NCBI RefSeq assembly: GCF_900155395.1
Contig: NZ_LT699709.1
Span: 1-64,000, forward strand
Origin: Merdibacter massiliensis
GTDB taxonomy: Bacteria > Bacillota_I > Bacilli_A > Erysipelotrichales > Erysipelotrichaceae
Direction: 5' to 3'
Length of the DNA: 64,000 nucleotides
This document shows positions 1 through 9,312 of the stretch, one piece after another (position 1 is the first letter of the stretch; every line of letters starts with the position of its first letter). Below the pieces are notes generated by a model that saw only the letters and a list, made by a program, of their open reading frames with translations, was not told where the DNA came from and ran no database searches. The position numbers were made by a program, and so were the translations under genes.

Positions 1-167
1 AGATATTTGTTCCAGTTGACTCCTTCCATCACTTCAAGAAAACTGTACACCGGATCAGAAGAATCGATCTTTTTTTCACAATCCAGTGGTAAAATCATCT
101 GAAATGCGGTATAATTCCTATTGCTCAAATAGGAATGATTTAGCTCTAACACTTCGATGTTTTTCAT
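1..167 (-). CDS. Transposase N-terminal fragment, IS1182-like (runs off left edge)
   Basis: An open frame on the minus strand starts with ATG at 167 and continues past base 1, giving 55 residues. The segments MILPLDC, SSDPVYSFLEVMEG and NWNKYL resemble the start of IS1182-family transposases, which begin with a short leader, a LPLD-like motif and a DPV..FLEV.EGV helix region. A TATAAT (174-179) lies only about 7 bases before the ATG. The DDE catalytic core would lie outside the window, so it cannot be told whether the element is intact. The family call is by recognition of the N-terminus only. Confidence 0.5.
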   Translation of the reverse strand, partial: MKNIEVLELNHSYLSNRNYTAFQMILPLDCEKKIDSSDPVYSFLEVMEGVNWNKY

Positions 168-181
168 AGCTAAATTATACC

Positions 182-222
182 AAAAAATGCATCCTTTCTC
201 TTTCGAGATTAGATGCATTTTT
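182..222 (-). terminator. Intrinsic terminator after the coiled-coil secreted protein gene
   Basis: Inverted repeat AAAAAATGCATC / GATGCATTTTTT around a central CTC-GAAA-GAG hairpin, followed by T residues on the minus strand. It lies between the end of the gene at 278 and the transposase fragment, so it would end the MMPL operon. It could also belong to the end of the insertion element. Confidence 0.6.
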
Positions 223-277
223 TATTTTTGGCTATTCCTTATTCGTTACAGCCTCTTTTTTCATATCTTCATCATTG

Positions 278-2605
278 CTATTCTTCGCTTACTTTAAACA
301 TATAACGTACTGTTGTGTCAGCACCCTTCGGCGCACCAGCATATGTGTTGTTTTCTTCATTTAGCTCCTGCATCGTCTGCAGCACTTGCTGGAAAGCATT
401 CCATTGCTCTGTTCCCATATGATAGATATCCTTTAACTGCTGCATGCCTTCTTCATTAAATTGCTGCATTCCCGAAGATAACTGTGTAGTCCCCTGCAGC
501 AACATTTGCAAAGAACCTTTCAGCTCTTTCAATCCCTGGCTCATTTGCAGAAAACTTTCCTTCTGCTCTGCTAATTGGGAAAGTCCCAGATCTAACTGCT
601 GCATCCCATTCAGCAAAGCAGATTGACGATCATCTAGTTGCTGGCTGGCTTCATTGACTTGTTGGATACCAACCAAAGACTGTTCATATAAAGACTGCAT
701 ACCTTGTTCATAAGCAGCACATCCTTGTGTCAACTGTACGCTTCCTTGCGCAAGCTGTTCCATTGCGCCTTTCAGTTGCATGAATTGAGACGATATCGAT
801 GCAGGAGAGGATATTTGCATTTGTTCTAATGCTTCCTGCATTGCGGTCAATGCTTTTTGCGCATTAGCTGCATCTGCAGACAACGTATCCAGATTCTTCT
901 GTGCCTGTGCCAAAGAAGCAAATATGCTTGTTAATCCATCTGTCATTTGATCCAAACAGCCGCTCACTTTGCTTGCATCGATTTCTTCAAGCAATTGTAA
1001 CTGTCCTTGAGTATACGATACCTGCTGCAGCTGCAGCTGATACGTCTTTAATGCATTGATCTGTTCCTGTAATTTTGCTTTGCTCTGCGGATCTGTCAGC
1101 AGGTCATATGTCTCTTGCATATCATTCAAAGCTGCGTTGATCGCTGCATTTGTTTTATTTTGTATGTTTGTCAACTCTTTGTTCGCTGTGTTCATCTCAT
1201 CTTGGTACTCTTTGATTACCTGATTGTCTTTACTTATCACCAAATTGTTTTGCCTTACTGCCGCATTATACTCCTCTGCGGCAGAGAGATATGCTTGTTT
1301 TGCTTCTTGTAAAGTCTGGATCGATCCCTGCAGCTGCTGTAACTGCATTTGCATGCCATCTACAATATGACGATCTTGAGTGAGCATCTGTTCCATCATG
1401 GATAACTGTTGTTTAGATTGAACCAGCATCTGATCTAATGCATCCATATCGATCGTGTCCATCTTTTGCAGCTGACTATTGATTTGCTCAATACCCGCCT
1501 GCAGCTGATTGGCTCCCGCTGTTAACGATGTCATATTTGCTTTTGCTAACTGTACTCCGCTGCTGATTCCATACAATTTTTGGTTGCCTTTATTCAACAG
1601 CGTCACACCTTGCGCATAAAGACTCAGTCCCTGTAATTCTTGCTGCGCTCCATCATACAGCTGTTCACTTGCTGCAGCTAGCTGCTCTACTTGCGGATAA
1701 GCATTCACCAGCGGCTGCACACGTGTACAAAATGTCGTGATTCCTTCTTGCAGCTGTTTGCTTCCGCTCTCCAATGCATCTGAGGCAGAAAATAATGTAG
1801 CTAATCCAGCACTCAGATCACCCATTTGTAAATACTGTGTCAGCTCATCGATGCTCATTTCATTGGTAAAACCCAACATGATCGATCCCGGCTGAAAATC
1901 TTTGACATCTGCTTCGATCACGACATCATCCGTCAAATGCATCCGTTTGTTGATCGAATCCAAACCCATTTGCTGCAGCGTTTCACTTAGTCCAGGAACG
2001 CTCACAAACCCTAATATTTCATTGCTGCCATCATTCAAAATCTTGCCGCTCGTGCAATGAACATTTTTATAGTGATCGCTGTCAAATGCTAACATACCAC
2101 CTCCAAGATAACTTGGATGTACCGTTACCTTTTGTTGATTGACCGTAATTTCTCTTGATATCTGATTGTGCATCTGAATCACCATTTGCAAATGCCCGCT
2201 TTTTCCCTCAGCTTCTTCAGCATCCATTTTTTGGCCGTCGATCTGATATTCGATATGGATCTCGATCGGTAATTCTTTGCTCGCTTTGCCGCTGTAATAC
2301 AGATCATTTCCTTCTGCATTCCACGTATAGTTTTTTCCGTCAATATCCGGTTTTTCTTCTCCTTTGACATTTTCCACATCCTGCAGATCCAATGTTTCTT
2401 TGATATTATGGATCCCGTCTTCATCATGTAACCAGTCAGACACCTGGATATCAGAAACGCTGCCATCCGGATGCAACACGGTATACACCGTTTCCACTTT
2501 CTCTGTTGGATGAAGATCTTCTTTTGCATATAAAGAAACCGGCGCAATGCTTATTCCCATCGCAGTTGCCAATACGATACTGCTGCATTTCATTATTTTA
2601 TTCAT
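278..2605 (-). CDS. Secreted coiled-coil protein, YhgE/Pip-like partner of MMPL exporter
   Basis: Predicted extracytoplasmic protein of 775 residues. A signal peptide covers about residues 1-27 (MNKIMKCSS then a hydrophobic stretch ending at LYA). Residues about 30-270 form a globular part. From about 275 to 750 the chain is long helical repeats rich in Gln, Leu, Ser and Gly with recurring LxxGxxQL spacing, as in the extracellular helical part of YhgE/Pip-type proteins. No second membrane segment is visible, unlike typical YhgE proteins. Its start overlaps the end of the MMPL gene by 8 bases, so the two are probably translationally coupled. The MMPL partner suggests a role in export across the envelope; the substrate is unknown. 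Confidence 0.65.
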   Translation of the reverse strand: MNKIMKCSSIVLATAMGISIAPVSLYAKEDLHPTEKVETVYTVLHPDGSVSDIQVSDWLHDEDGIHNIKETLDLQDVENVKGEEKPDIDGKNYTWNAEGNDLYYSGKASKELPIEIHIEYQIDGQKMDAEEAEGKSGHLQMVIQMHNQISREITVNQQKVTVHPSYLGGGMLAFDSDHYKNVHCTSGKILNDGSNEILGFVSVPGLSETLQQMGLDSINKRMHLTDDVVIEADVKDFQPGSIMLGFTNEMSIDELTQYLQMGDLSAGLATLFSASDALESGSKQLQEGITTFCTRVQPLVNAYPQVEQLAAASEQLYDGAQQELQGLSLYAQGVTLLNKGNQKLYGISSGVQLAKANMTSLTAGANQLQAGIEQINSQLQKMDTIDMDALDQMLVQSKQQLSMMEQMLTQDRHIVDGMQMQLQQLQGSIQTLQEAKQAYLSAAEEYNAAVRQNNLVISKDNQVIKEYQDEMNTANKELTNIQNKTNAAINAALNDMQETYDLLTDPQSKAKLQEQINALKTYQLQLQQVSYTQGQLQLLEEIDASKVSGCLDQMTDGLTSIFASLAQAQKNLDTLSADAANAQKALTAMQEALEQMQISSPASISSQFMQLKGAMEQLAQGSVQLTQGCAAYEQGMQSLYEQSLVGIQQVNEASQQLDDRQSALLNGMQQLDLGLSQLAEQKESFLQMSQGLKELKGSLQMLLQGTTQLSSGMQQFNEEGMQQLKDIYHMGTEQWNAFQQVLQTMQELNEENNTYAGAPKGADTTVRYMFKVSEE

Positions 2606-4688
2606 CTTGATTTCTCCCTTCCCTTTTTGGCCATCTTTTTGTCGTCTGCTCGATCCAGCGATTTCCGATCAACAACATGCTTGGTAAAACAAACAAGATA
2701 CTGATAACAGATATGATGGCGCCTCTCGCCAACAGCTCACATAAACTGGAAATCATATCCATCCTGGAAATCAATGCAACACCGATACATGCTGCAAAGA
2801 AGGAACATCCGCTAGTGATGATCGAAGGCCCGCTTTTTTCAATTGCAATGCGTACTGCTTCTTTTCGATCTGCATGTTTGCCTAATTCTTCCCTTACACG
2901 GGTCGTCATTAAGATCGCATAGTCGACACAGGCTCCCAGCTGGATCGTTCCAATCACGATTCCGGCAATAAAGGGCAACGTAGCATTCGAAAAAAATGGA
3001 ATTGCCATGTTCACGACAATAGCTAATTCAATAGCAGCCACCAGGATGAAAGGCAATGAAACAGAACGAAACGTGAGAAGAATGATCACAAAAATAGCAA
3101 GTATGGACAATACGTTTACTACTTGAAAATCCCGATCTGTCGTCGTGATCAGATCTTTGCTCAACGCACCTTCCCCAGTGACCAATGCATGCGCATCATA
3201 AGGCTGGATCAGAGCATGTATCTGATCGATCTGCCTATTTTCTTCATCGCTTGCCGCATGATAATCACTGTTGGCTATGATCATTTGATAACCGCCGTTT
3301 TCAAATAGATCCGAAACTTCCTTTGGTACAAAACTCTTCGGGATAAGGCCGCCTATATATTTTTCATAAGAAATCACAGAAGTGATGCCGTCCAAGGATT
3401 CCATTTGTTGACAGATTTCTTTTATTTCTTTGTTGCTTAAAGAATCTTTTACCAGTATAAAATGCGTCGTATTCATATCAAACTTTTCCTTGAGTTCATT
3501 CGTGCCTTTCATGCTGGATAAATCAGAAGGTAAAGAAGATGTCAGATCATAATACTGATGTACATGCATCTGTGCAACAGTCATCGGCACAATCAAACAA
3601 GCCGCTATGATCAAGATCGCTTTTGCATGCTTGACGACAAAAGCAGGTATTCTCTTCAATTCATGAATCAGCGTACGATGCGTATATTTTTCAATTTGCT
3701 TATCAAACAGCATCAACAAACTTGGAAGAACAAAGATCGTACAGATAACACCAAGCACAACACCTTTTGCCATGACCAAACCGATATCGCCGCCTAAACG
3801 CAGCTGCATAAAACACAGCGTCAAAAAACCCGCAATTGTCGTAACTGAGCTGGAAGTGATCGAAGTGAACGTTGCACTGATGGCTTTGCTCATCGCTTCT
3901 TCATTGGTTTTATTTGCTTCCTGCTTTTTTTCTTCCTGATAACGATGCAATAGAAAGATAGAGTAATCCATCGTCACCGCCAACTGCAGGATCGCAGCTA
4001 ATGCCTGCGTGATATAAGAAATTTCTTTCAAGAAAAAATTAGTGCCGAAATTGTAGATGATTGGGAAAACAATACCGGCCATGAAGATCAATGGGGCGAT
4101 CGTCGATTCCAATCCAAGATATAAAACAATCAAGCTTAAGATCACTGCAATAAGGATATAACGCTGCATTTCTGCATTTGCCAATTCTTTTGTATCCTGT
4201 GCAATAGCACTCATCCCGCCTAAGTAACAATCTTTGTCAGATACATCCTTGATCTGTTCAATTGCATTCATCGTCTTGGTCGATGCCGTATCTTCATCAA
4301 AAGTAACGATCATCACCGACGCATCATCTGCATACAGCTGTTGTTCCACTGCATCCGGCAGCATCTCTTTTGGAAATGTGATATCAACCACATCATCCCG
4401 CCATAACACTTGTTTGACTCCATCGATTTTTTCGATCTTTTTTTCTAATTTTACAATTTCCTGATCAGATAGATCATTGGTGACCATCATGCCCACACTG
4501 GCTAATTGATATTGCTCATCCAGGATCTGCTGTCCTTTCATCGATTCACATTCTTTCGGCAGATAGGATAAAATATCATAATTGATCCTTGTGTGGAGAT
4601 AACCAAATATACTTGGAATCAACAATAAGATTGCAAGTACTAATATCTTATTTCGGTTTTTTACGATCCACTTGGATAATCCATCCAT
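2598..4688 (-). CDS. MMPL/RND-family membrane exporter
   Basis: Protein of 696 residues with the two-half RND/MMPL architecture: one membrane helix near residues 10-30, an external loop, five clustered helices at about 175-330, then the same arrangement repeated, with the last cluster at about 530-690. Motifs such as TMDYSIFLLHRYQEE and GACVDYAILMTTRVREE carry the conserved Asp-Tyr of proton-driven family members. The ATG at 4688 is chosen because AGGAAGG lies 8-14 bases upstream; an upstream in-frame ATG lies beyond the promoter. Members export lipids, peptides or drugs; the cargo here is not evident. A TetR-type operator covers its promoter. Confidence 0.85.
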   Translation of the reverse strand: MDGLSKWIVKNRNKILVLAILLLIPSIFGYLHTRINYDILSYLPKECESMKGQQILDEQYQLASVGMMVTNDLSDQEIVKLEKKIEKIDGVKQVLWRDDVVDITFPKEMLPDAVEQQLYADDASVMIVTFDEDTASTKTMNAIEQIKDVSDKDCYLGGMSAIAQDTKELANAEMQRYILIAVILSLIVLYLGLESTIAPLIFMAGIVFPIIYNFGTNFFLKEISYITQALAAILQLAVTMDYSIFLLHRYQEEKKQEANKTNEEAMSKAISATFTSITSSSVTTIAGFLTLCFMQLRLGGDIGLVMAKGVVLGVICTIFVLPSLLMLFDKQIEKYTHRTLIHELKRIPAFVVKHAKAILIIAACLIVPMTVAQMHVHQYYDLTSSLPSDLSSMKGTNELKEKFDMNTTHFILVKDSLSNKEIKEICQQMESLDGITSVISYEKYIGGLIPKSFVPKEVSDLFENGGYQMIIANSDYHAASDEENRQIDQIHALIQPYDAHALVTGEGALSKDLITTTDRDFQVVNVLSILAIFVIILLTFRSVSLPFILVAAIELAIVVNMAIPFFSNATLPFIAGIVIGTIQLGACVDYAILMTTRVREELGKHADRKEAVRIAIEKSGPSIITSGCSFFAACIGVALISRMDMISSLCELLARGAIISVISILFVLPSMLLIGNRWIEQTTKRWPKREGRNQDE

Positions 4689-4717
4689 AAAGCTTACCTT
4701 CCTTTCTGATACAAAGG

Positions 4718-4745
4718 AGTATATCACAAAATGACTATTAGTCAA
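4718..4745 (-). promoter_or_regulatory. Promoter of MMPL operon with overlapping palindromic operator
   Basis: On the minus strand, TTGACT (4740-4745) and TATACT (4718-4723) are separated by 16 bases. The palindrome TGACTATTAGTCA (4732-4744) covers the -35 box and spacer. A bound repressor would block RNA polymerase, and the divergent TetR protein is the obvious candidate. Confidence 0.7.
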
Positions 4746-4792
4746 TTATTTTTTATAATTTATTTAAACAAGCTAAAATAACGTTTTTAATA

Positions 4793-4821
4793 TTGTACAT
4801 TTAGTCATTTTATTGTATACT
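4793..4821 (+). promoter_or_regulatory. Promoter of tetR gene with operator half-site
   Basis: TTGTAC (4793-4798), a 17-base spacer and TATACT (4816-4821). The spacer holds TTAGTCA, one arm of the palindrome at 4732-4744, which suggests autoregulation. Confidence 0.6.
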
Positions 4822-4836
4822 ATAGTGGGTGATTTT

Positions 4837-5439
4837 ATGAGATCCAAGGTATTGGAGAATAAGAAAAATAAAAAAAATGCACTTTTACGCAGTGCATTTG
4901 AATTGTTTACACAAACCGATATCCATTCGGTCACAGTACAAGATATCGTAGAAAAAGCCGGGGTTGCAAAGGGTACTTTTTATTTATATTTCAAAGACAA
5001 ATATGAGGTTCGCGATGTTTTGATCCAAAATGAAGCCAGGCGTCTTTTTACAAATGCCCATCAGCTTTTACAGCAAAATGACATTCATGATTTTGAAGAT
5101 GCTGTTGTCTTTGTGATCAACCAAGTTCTTCTTCAGCTGGAACAGCAGCCGATCATCTTAAAATTTATCGAACGCAACTTATCTTGGGGGATATTCCATG
5201 AACATTTGCAAAATTCCATCGAAAGCGACACATTAGATCTAGTAAGCAATTTTATCACGCTAGCGGAAAAGAACCATTATCATTTTGACAAACCGGAAGT
5301 GATTCTCTATATCATCATCGAGGCTGCCGGCAGCAGCTGTTATAATTCGATCCTTTATCACCAGCCATTGGAGATCAAAGCATTCAAGCCTTATTTATTT
5401 CAAGCAATTCGTTCGATCTTAAGGAGCTATAAACAATAG
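4837..5439 (+). CDS. TetR/AcrR-family transcriptional regulator
   Basis: A 200-residue protein with an N-terminal TetR helix-turn-helix (about residues 12-58, including VQDIVEKAGVAKGTFYLYF) and a variable ligand-binding domain after it. The ATG at 4837 is used because the -10 box overlaps any earlier start. It is divergent from the MMPL operon and shares an operator sequence with it, so it probably represses the exporter and itself, with an effector that may be the exported compound. The stop codon is inside a terminator stem. Confidence 0.85.
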   Translation: MRSKVLENKKNKKNALLRSAFELFTQTDIHSVTVQDIVEKAGVAKGTFYLYFKDKYEVRDVLIQNEARRLFTNAHQLLQQNDIHDFEDAVVFVINQVLLQLEQQPIILKFIERNLSWGIFHEHLQNSIESDTLDLVSNFITLAEKNHYHFDKPEVILYIIIEAAGSSCYNSILYHQPLEIKAFKPYLFQAIRSILRSYKQ

Positions 5440-5448
5440 CTCCTTTTA
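5421..5448. terminator. Bidirectional terminator between tetR and Na/Pi gene
   Basis: AAGGAGCTAT / ATAGCTCCTT with a 5-base loop, followed by TTTTAAT. The 3' arm contains the tetR stop codon at 5437-5439. It can serve the convergent gene ending at 5452 as well. Confidence 0.85.
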
Positions 5449-5451
5449 ATT

Positions 5452-7086
5452 TTACGCATATCGGCTTGGTTTTTTGCACAGCTGATAGCGATGTTCTTTG
5501 CATTCCTCTACGATATTCATCAAATGGTCAAATATACGTTCTATATCTACCAATACATTTACATACATTACGCATTGCGAAGCCGTACATCGATGTTCTT
5601 TTAAACGCTGCAGCTGATCATCCTGATACATCCGGGTCAGTGCGTCTACCTCTTGTTCAATATGTGTCATATGAGTATATTGTTCTTCTATTTCCTCAGC
5701 AGGTTGATCAAATGTATGTATTGCCTCTTTTAACAAGGAACGTAAATGCGTCAGTTCTGCAACAGATTCTTCATTCAGTGCCCCTTCTGTCACATAACTC
5801 ATCAAGTTTTTAGCGTGATCCCCTAATCGTTCAAGATCTGTCGTGATCTTAAAATAAGACATGACCGTTTCTGCATCTGATTCCGTTAATTCCAATGAAG
5901 AAGTACGATTGACATATTCGTTGATTTCATGACGGCACGCATTGATCTGCTTCTCTCTTTCAAATAATTCTTCGCTCTGTTTTTCGCTGTCACGAATCAA
6001 GGCATCTAACGACACATTCAAATTTTCAATGACCAGTCTTGTCATATAGTCGATTGCCCGCTCAAAAGAAGTGACAATGACAGCAGATGATCCTACCCCT
6101 CCCGCATGATCGATGCCGAATTCACGCAGCAGCGGCTGTTTTTCATCATTTTCTTTGATCAGCCAGCGGCTTAATTTCACCAGCTGACTGCCAAATGGAA
6201 ACAATAGAATTGCGGATACGATCTTGAAGACGACATTGGCATTGCCAATCTGTATTTTTGGATCTAAACTGGTCATCGTGATCCATTGCGAAAAAGGAAG
6301 AAATGATATGATCACCACAAAGATCAGCGTAGAAATGACATTGAACAAAAAATGGATCATCGCTGTCCGCTTGGCATCGCTGCTGCCGCCTAACGAAGCA
6401 ATCGCTGCAGTGATGCAGGTTCCGATGTTCATCCCAAAGATCAAATATAAGGAACTGTTCATCGAAATAGCACCAGTAGTCGAAAGCGATTGCAGGATGC
6501 CGATAGAAGCACTTGAACTCTGGATGATCGCTGTAAATAAAGCACCAAAAACGATACTGATCAGCGGATTTGTAAAAGTTGCCATGATATCACGAAATGC
6601 ATCTACTTCTCTTAATGGAACAACGGCCATGGACATAAGTTCCATGCCGATGAATAAGATTCCCAAGCCGGCCAGGATCAGCCCGATATGATTCAATTTT
6701 GGCCGTTTCACGAATAAAATGGCTATGACACCAATAATGGCCAGCAAACTTGCCACCATTGAAACATTTAACGCAGTCAGCATATTGGTCATGGTCGCAC
6801 CCACATTGGCACCGATGATGATCCAAACTGCTTGTTCCAATGACATAATGGAAGAATCCACAAAGGAGACCACCATAACAGTCGTTGCAGACGAGCTCTG
6901 TACCAATGCCGTTACCGCCGCTCCTACAATGATGCTGATCAGTTTATTGGAGGTCAACTTTTCCAATATGGATTTCATTGAATTTCCAGCAGTGAGTTCG
7001 AGGCCGTTTGACATCATTCGCATACCGTATAAGAACAACGCCAAACCGCCCAGCATCGAAACGATAATTTCAAGAATTGCGCCCAT
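5452..7086 (-). CDS. Na/Pi cotransporter family protein with PhoU-like tail (copy 1)
   Basis: Sodium-dependent phosphate uptake protein of 544 residues in the cell membrane. It has two inverted NptA-type repeats, each with a QSSSA signature (Q63-T69 and around Q189), embedded in about eight membrane segments up to residue 310. Residues about 340-540 form a soluble PhoU-like helical domain. The start at 7086 is preceded by GGAGGG. It lies downstream of the histidine kinase but is separated by a terminator (7201-7230) and its own upstream region with hexamer repeats, so it is probably a separate transcription unit responding to phosphate. It is a divergent paralogue of the gene at 9313. Confidence 0.88.
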   Translation of the reverse strand: MGAILEIIVSMLGGLALFLYGMRMMSNGLELTAGNSMKSILEKLTSNKLISIIVGAAVTALVQSSSATTVMVVSFVDSSIMSLEQAVWIIIGANVGATMTNMLTALNVSMVASLLAIIGVIAILFVKRPKLNHIGLILAGLGILFIGMELMSMAVVPLREVDAFRDIMATFTNPLISIVFGALFTAIIQSSSASIGILQSLSTTGAISMNSSLYLIFGMNIGTCITAAIASLGGSSDAKRTAMIHFLFNVISTLIFVVIISFLPFSQWITMTSLDPKIQIGNANVVFKIVSAILLFPFGSQLVKLSRWLIKENDEKQPLLREFGIDHAGGVGSSAVIVTSFERAIDYMTRLVIENLNVSLDALIRDSEKQSEELFEREKQINACRHEINEYVNRTSSLELTESDAETVMSYFKITTDLERLGDHAKNLMSYVTEGALNEESVAELTHLRSLLKEAIHTFDQPAEEIEEQYTHMTHIEQEVDALTRMYQDDQLQRLKEHRCTASQCVMYVNVLVDIERIFDHLMNIVEECKEHRYQLCKKPSRYA

Positions 7087-7165
7087 CCAAGTCCCTCCGC
7101 TTCTTGATAGTCATCGTTATGATAGCATACTTAAACCTAGATTTATAGAAATATTTTATTTTTTC

Positions 7166-7193
7166 TTAACTTATATTTTACATACTTTTTACA
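7166..7193 (+). promoter_or_regulatory. Candidate Pho box, three hexamers at 11-base spacing
   Basis: TTAACT (7166-7171), TTTACA (7177-7182) and TTTACA (7188-7193), each separated by 5 bases. This matches the Bacillus PhoP box TTWACA-N5-TTWACA. The repeats read on the plus strand, opposite to the phosphate transporter gene that starts at 7086. No gene on the plus strand follows, so the box would act on that gene in reverse orientation. Confidence 0.45.
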
Positions 7194-7200
7194 ATTACCG

Positions 7201-7230
7201 AAAAAAAAGCAACATGACCGGCATGTTACT
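7201..7230 (-). terminator. Terminator of phosphate two-component operon
   Basis: On the minus strand AGTAACATG-CCGGT-CATGTTGCT is followed by eight T residues. The kinase stop codon TAA (7226-7228) lies inside the 5' arm. Confidence 0.85.
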
Positions 7231-8623
7231 TTTCTTCTTTCACGACCACATTCGGCAGTGAGACCGTGATCTTGGTTCCGATATTTTCTCTTGAAAACAC
7301 ATCTATCGTCCCATTGTAATAACGAACGATATGCTTAACGATAGATAATCCCAGCCCTGTGCCGCCCACTTTGCGGCTGCGTCCTTTATCAACGCGGTAG
7401 AATCTTTCAAAAATATGTTTCTGATCTTCCTTGGAAATGCCGATTCCGCTGTCTTCCACGCTCAGTACGAAACGGTTGCGTTCACTTTTCAAGAATACAT
7501 CGACTGTTCCATTTTCCTTATTGTATTTGATTGCATTGCTCATCAGATTGCTCAGCAACTGTTCAAAATGCTTTCTAGACATGTGGACCATACAGTCTTC
7601 AACTTGTACATCCAATACAACCTGATTCTCTTGTGCCAGCGGCTCTAATGATTTTTTTACTTCCTCCACACACATGCGTAAAGGCAGATTTTCTTTTGCT
7701 TCGACCACATCATTTCCCTCTAAACGAGAAATCATCAAAATATCAGCGATCAATGCCGTCATATGTCTGGTTTCTTTTAAGATGCGCTCCACACATTCCT
7801 GTGCCTGTTTCGGATCATCCACTACGCCGCTTTTCAACAATTCTCCATAACCGCGGATGCTCGTCAGCGGTGTCTTCAATTCATGAGAAGCATTATCGAA
7901 AAATTCCTGCCGTATATTCTTCTCACGTTTTAGACGTTTTACATAATGCTGGATCTCTTCCTGCATCTGTTTGATCGTATCTGCGATTTCATTCAATTCC
8001 TCATAATGATAAGTATGAAAAGCAAGCGGCGTATCATCATCTTGCGAGCGGCGGATCTCATTTCCAATTTCCTGCAGCGGTCTAGTCAAAGATGCAGTGG
8101 ACTTTCTTGCCAAAATCAAAGCAATCAAGGAAGCAACCAGGAAGGAAACGACGGCGGCAGGCAGCAAAGAGACCCCATACGCTTCTAAACCATTATATGG
8201 AATAGCTATGCGATAGATACAGGCCTGCTGCGGCGAATACAAAGCAACATACAGCATCGGCATATCCAATGTCGTAGAATAGCGGACCGCATACCCTTCT
8301 CCTTGTGTCAACGCCATCTGGACTTCTTCCCTCTGCAAATGATTTTCAAGCTTGCCCTGCACATCGCTGTCCAATAAAACCGTTCCGTCTTCGTCAATGA
8401 TCGTAATGCGTGAATTTTCATCTTTTAGTGCGCCGCTCAATTCCGCTTTCCGATCTAATAATTCTTCTTTTGGAAATGCTTCTAACGTTTTTAATGTATA
8501 ATGCAGATCACTCTTGGTCGATTCCATCATAATGTTTGATACGACCATATAAAAGATAAAGAAACCGCACAATAACGCTGCTGTAACAACCAGGACATAG
8601 TCTCGTAATATCCGTCTTCTCAT
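7226..8623 (-). CDS. phoR: Sensor histidine kinase, PhoR-type
   Basis: Membrane sensor kinase of 465 residues. Membrane segments at about 13-33 and 152-171 enclose an extracytoplasmic sensor domain. A HAMP-like linker (about 172-228) follows, then the HisKA box with the phosphorylated His at 247 (NASHELKTPLTSI) and a HATPase domain with N and G boxes near 355-450. The gene is directly after the response regulator with one base between. Position between two Na/Pi transporters supports a phosphate-starvation role; the symbol is given on that basis. Confidence 0.8.
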   Translation of the reverse strand: MRRRILRDYVLVVTAALLCGFFIFYMVVSNIMMESTKSDLHYTLKTLEAFPKEELLDRKAELSGALKDENSRITIIDEDGTVLLDSDVQGKLENHLQREEVQMALTQGEGYAVRYSTTLDMPMLYVALYSPQQACIYRIAIPYNGLEAYGVSLLPAAVVSFLVASLIALILARKSTASLTRPLQEIGNEIRRSQDDDTPLAFHTYHYEELNEIADTIKQMQEEIQHYVKRLKREKNIRQEFFDNASHELKTPLTSIRGYGELLKSGVVDDPKQAQECVERILKETRHMTALIADILMISRLEGNDVVEAKENLPLRMCVEEVKKSLEPLAQENQVVLDVQVEDCMVHMSRKHFEQLLSNLMSNAIKYNKENGTVDVFLKSERNRFVLSVEDSGIGISKEDQKHIFERFYRVDKGRSRKVGGTGLGLSIVKHIVRYYNGTIDVFSRENIGTKITVSLPNVVVKEEK

Positions 8624-8624
8624 G

Positions 8625-9311
8625 TCATTCCTCCGCTACAAACCGATACCCCACACCGCGGATCACCTGGATCCATCCATCGTAAGGAGCCCCTAATTTA
8701 CGGCGCAAAGAGTTGATATGCACATCCAAAGTACGACTTTCACCAACAAAATCATACCCCCAGATCTGATTCAATAATTCTTGACGGCTGACCGCTTTTC
8801 CTTTATGTGTAATTAAATATTTTAATAATTCAAACTCTTTGAATGTCAACTCGATCTGTTTTTCCAGCACATGGACGGTACGGCCGTCAAAATCAATATT
8901 CAAGCCGCCTTCGATAAAAACGTGATTTTCCTCTGTATGTGAAACGCTTCTTCTTAAAAGCGAACGAATACGCGCAGTAAGCTCTAATACAGAAAAAGGC
9001 TTTGTCATATAATCATCGGCACCTTGATCCAAACCGATCACTTTATCGATTTCACTATCTTTTGCTGTTAAGATGATGACCGGAAAATCCCGCAGTTGTT
9101 CATCTTTCCTTATTTTCTCAATCAATTCCAATCCGCTCATTCCCGGCAACATCAGATCAAAGATGCCAATATCTGCCGATTCCTTCTGCAGGTACTCCCA
9201 TGCACTTTCAGCATCTTCAAATGCTTCAGTTTCATATTGAAACTGCTGCAAAGTCAGTTTGATCAAACTGCGGATACTTTCATCATCTTCTACTACTAAA
9301 ACCTTTGCCAT
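8625..9311 (-). CDS. phoP: OmpR/PhoB-family response regulator
   Basis: DNA-binding response regulator of 228 residues. The receiver domain spans about 1-115 with acidic pocket E8-D9-D10, phosphoacceptor D52 and conserved K104. The winged-helix output domain covers about 130-228 (SRQELLNQIWG, RTLDVHINSLRRKL, IRGVGYRF). It is co-transcribed with the upstream Na/Pi gene (one-base gap) and the downstream kinase. By family it would bind tandem hexamers such as those at 7166 and 11050. Confidence 0.87.
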   Translation of the reverse strand: MAKVLVVEDDESIRSLIKLTLQQFQYETEAFEDAESAWEYLQKESADIGIFDLMLPGMSGLELIEKIRKDEQLRDFPVIILTAKDSEIDKVIGLDQGADDYMTKPFSVLELTARIRSLLRRSVSHTEENHVFIEGGLNIDFDGRTVHVLEKQIELTFKEFELLKYLITHKGKAVSRQELLNQIWGYDFVGESRTLDVHINSLRRKLGAPYDGWIQVIRGVGYRFVAEE

Positions 9312-9312
9312 G

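Noticed and set aside
6224-6691. Plus-strand frame of 155 codons opposite the Na/Pi transporter
   Set aside because: Antisense shadow of a conserved membrane protein gene; composition mirrors the real frame.
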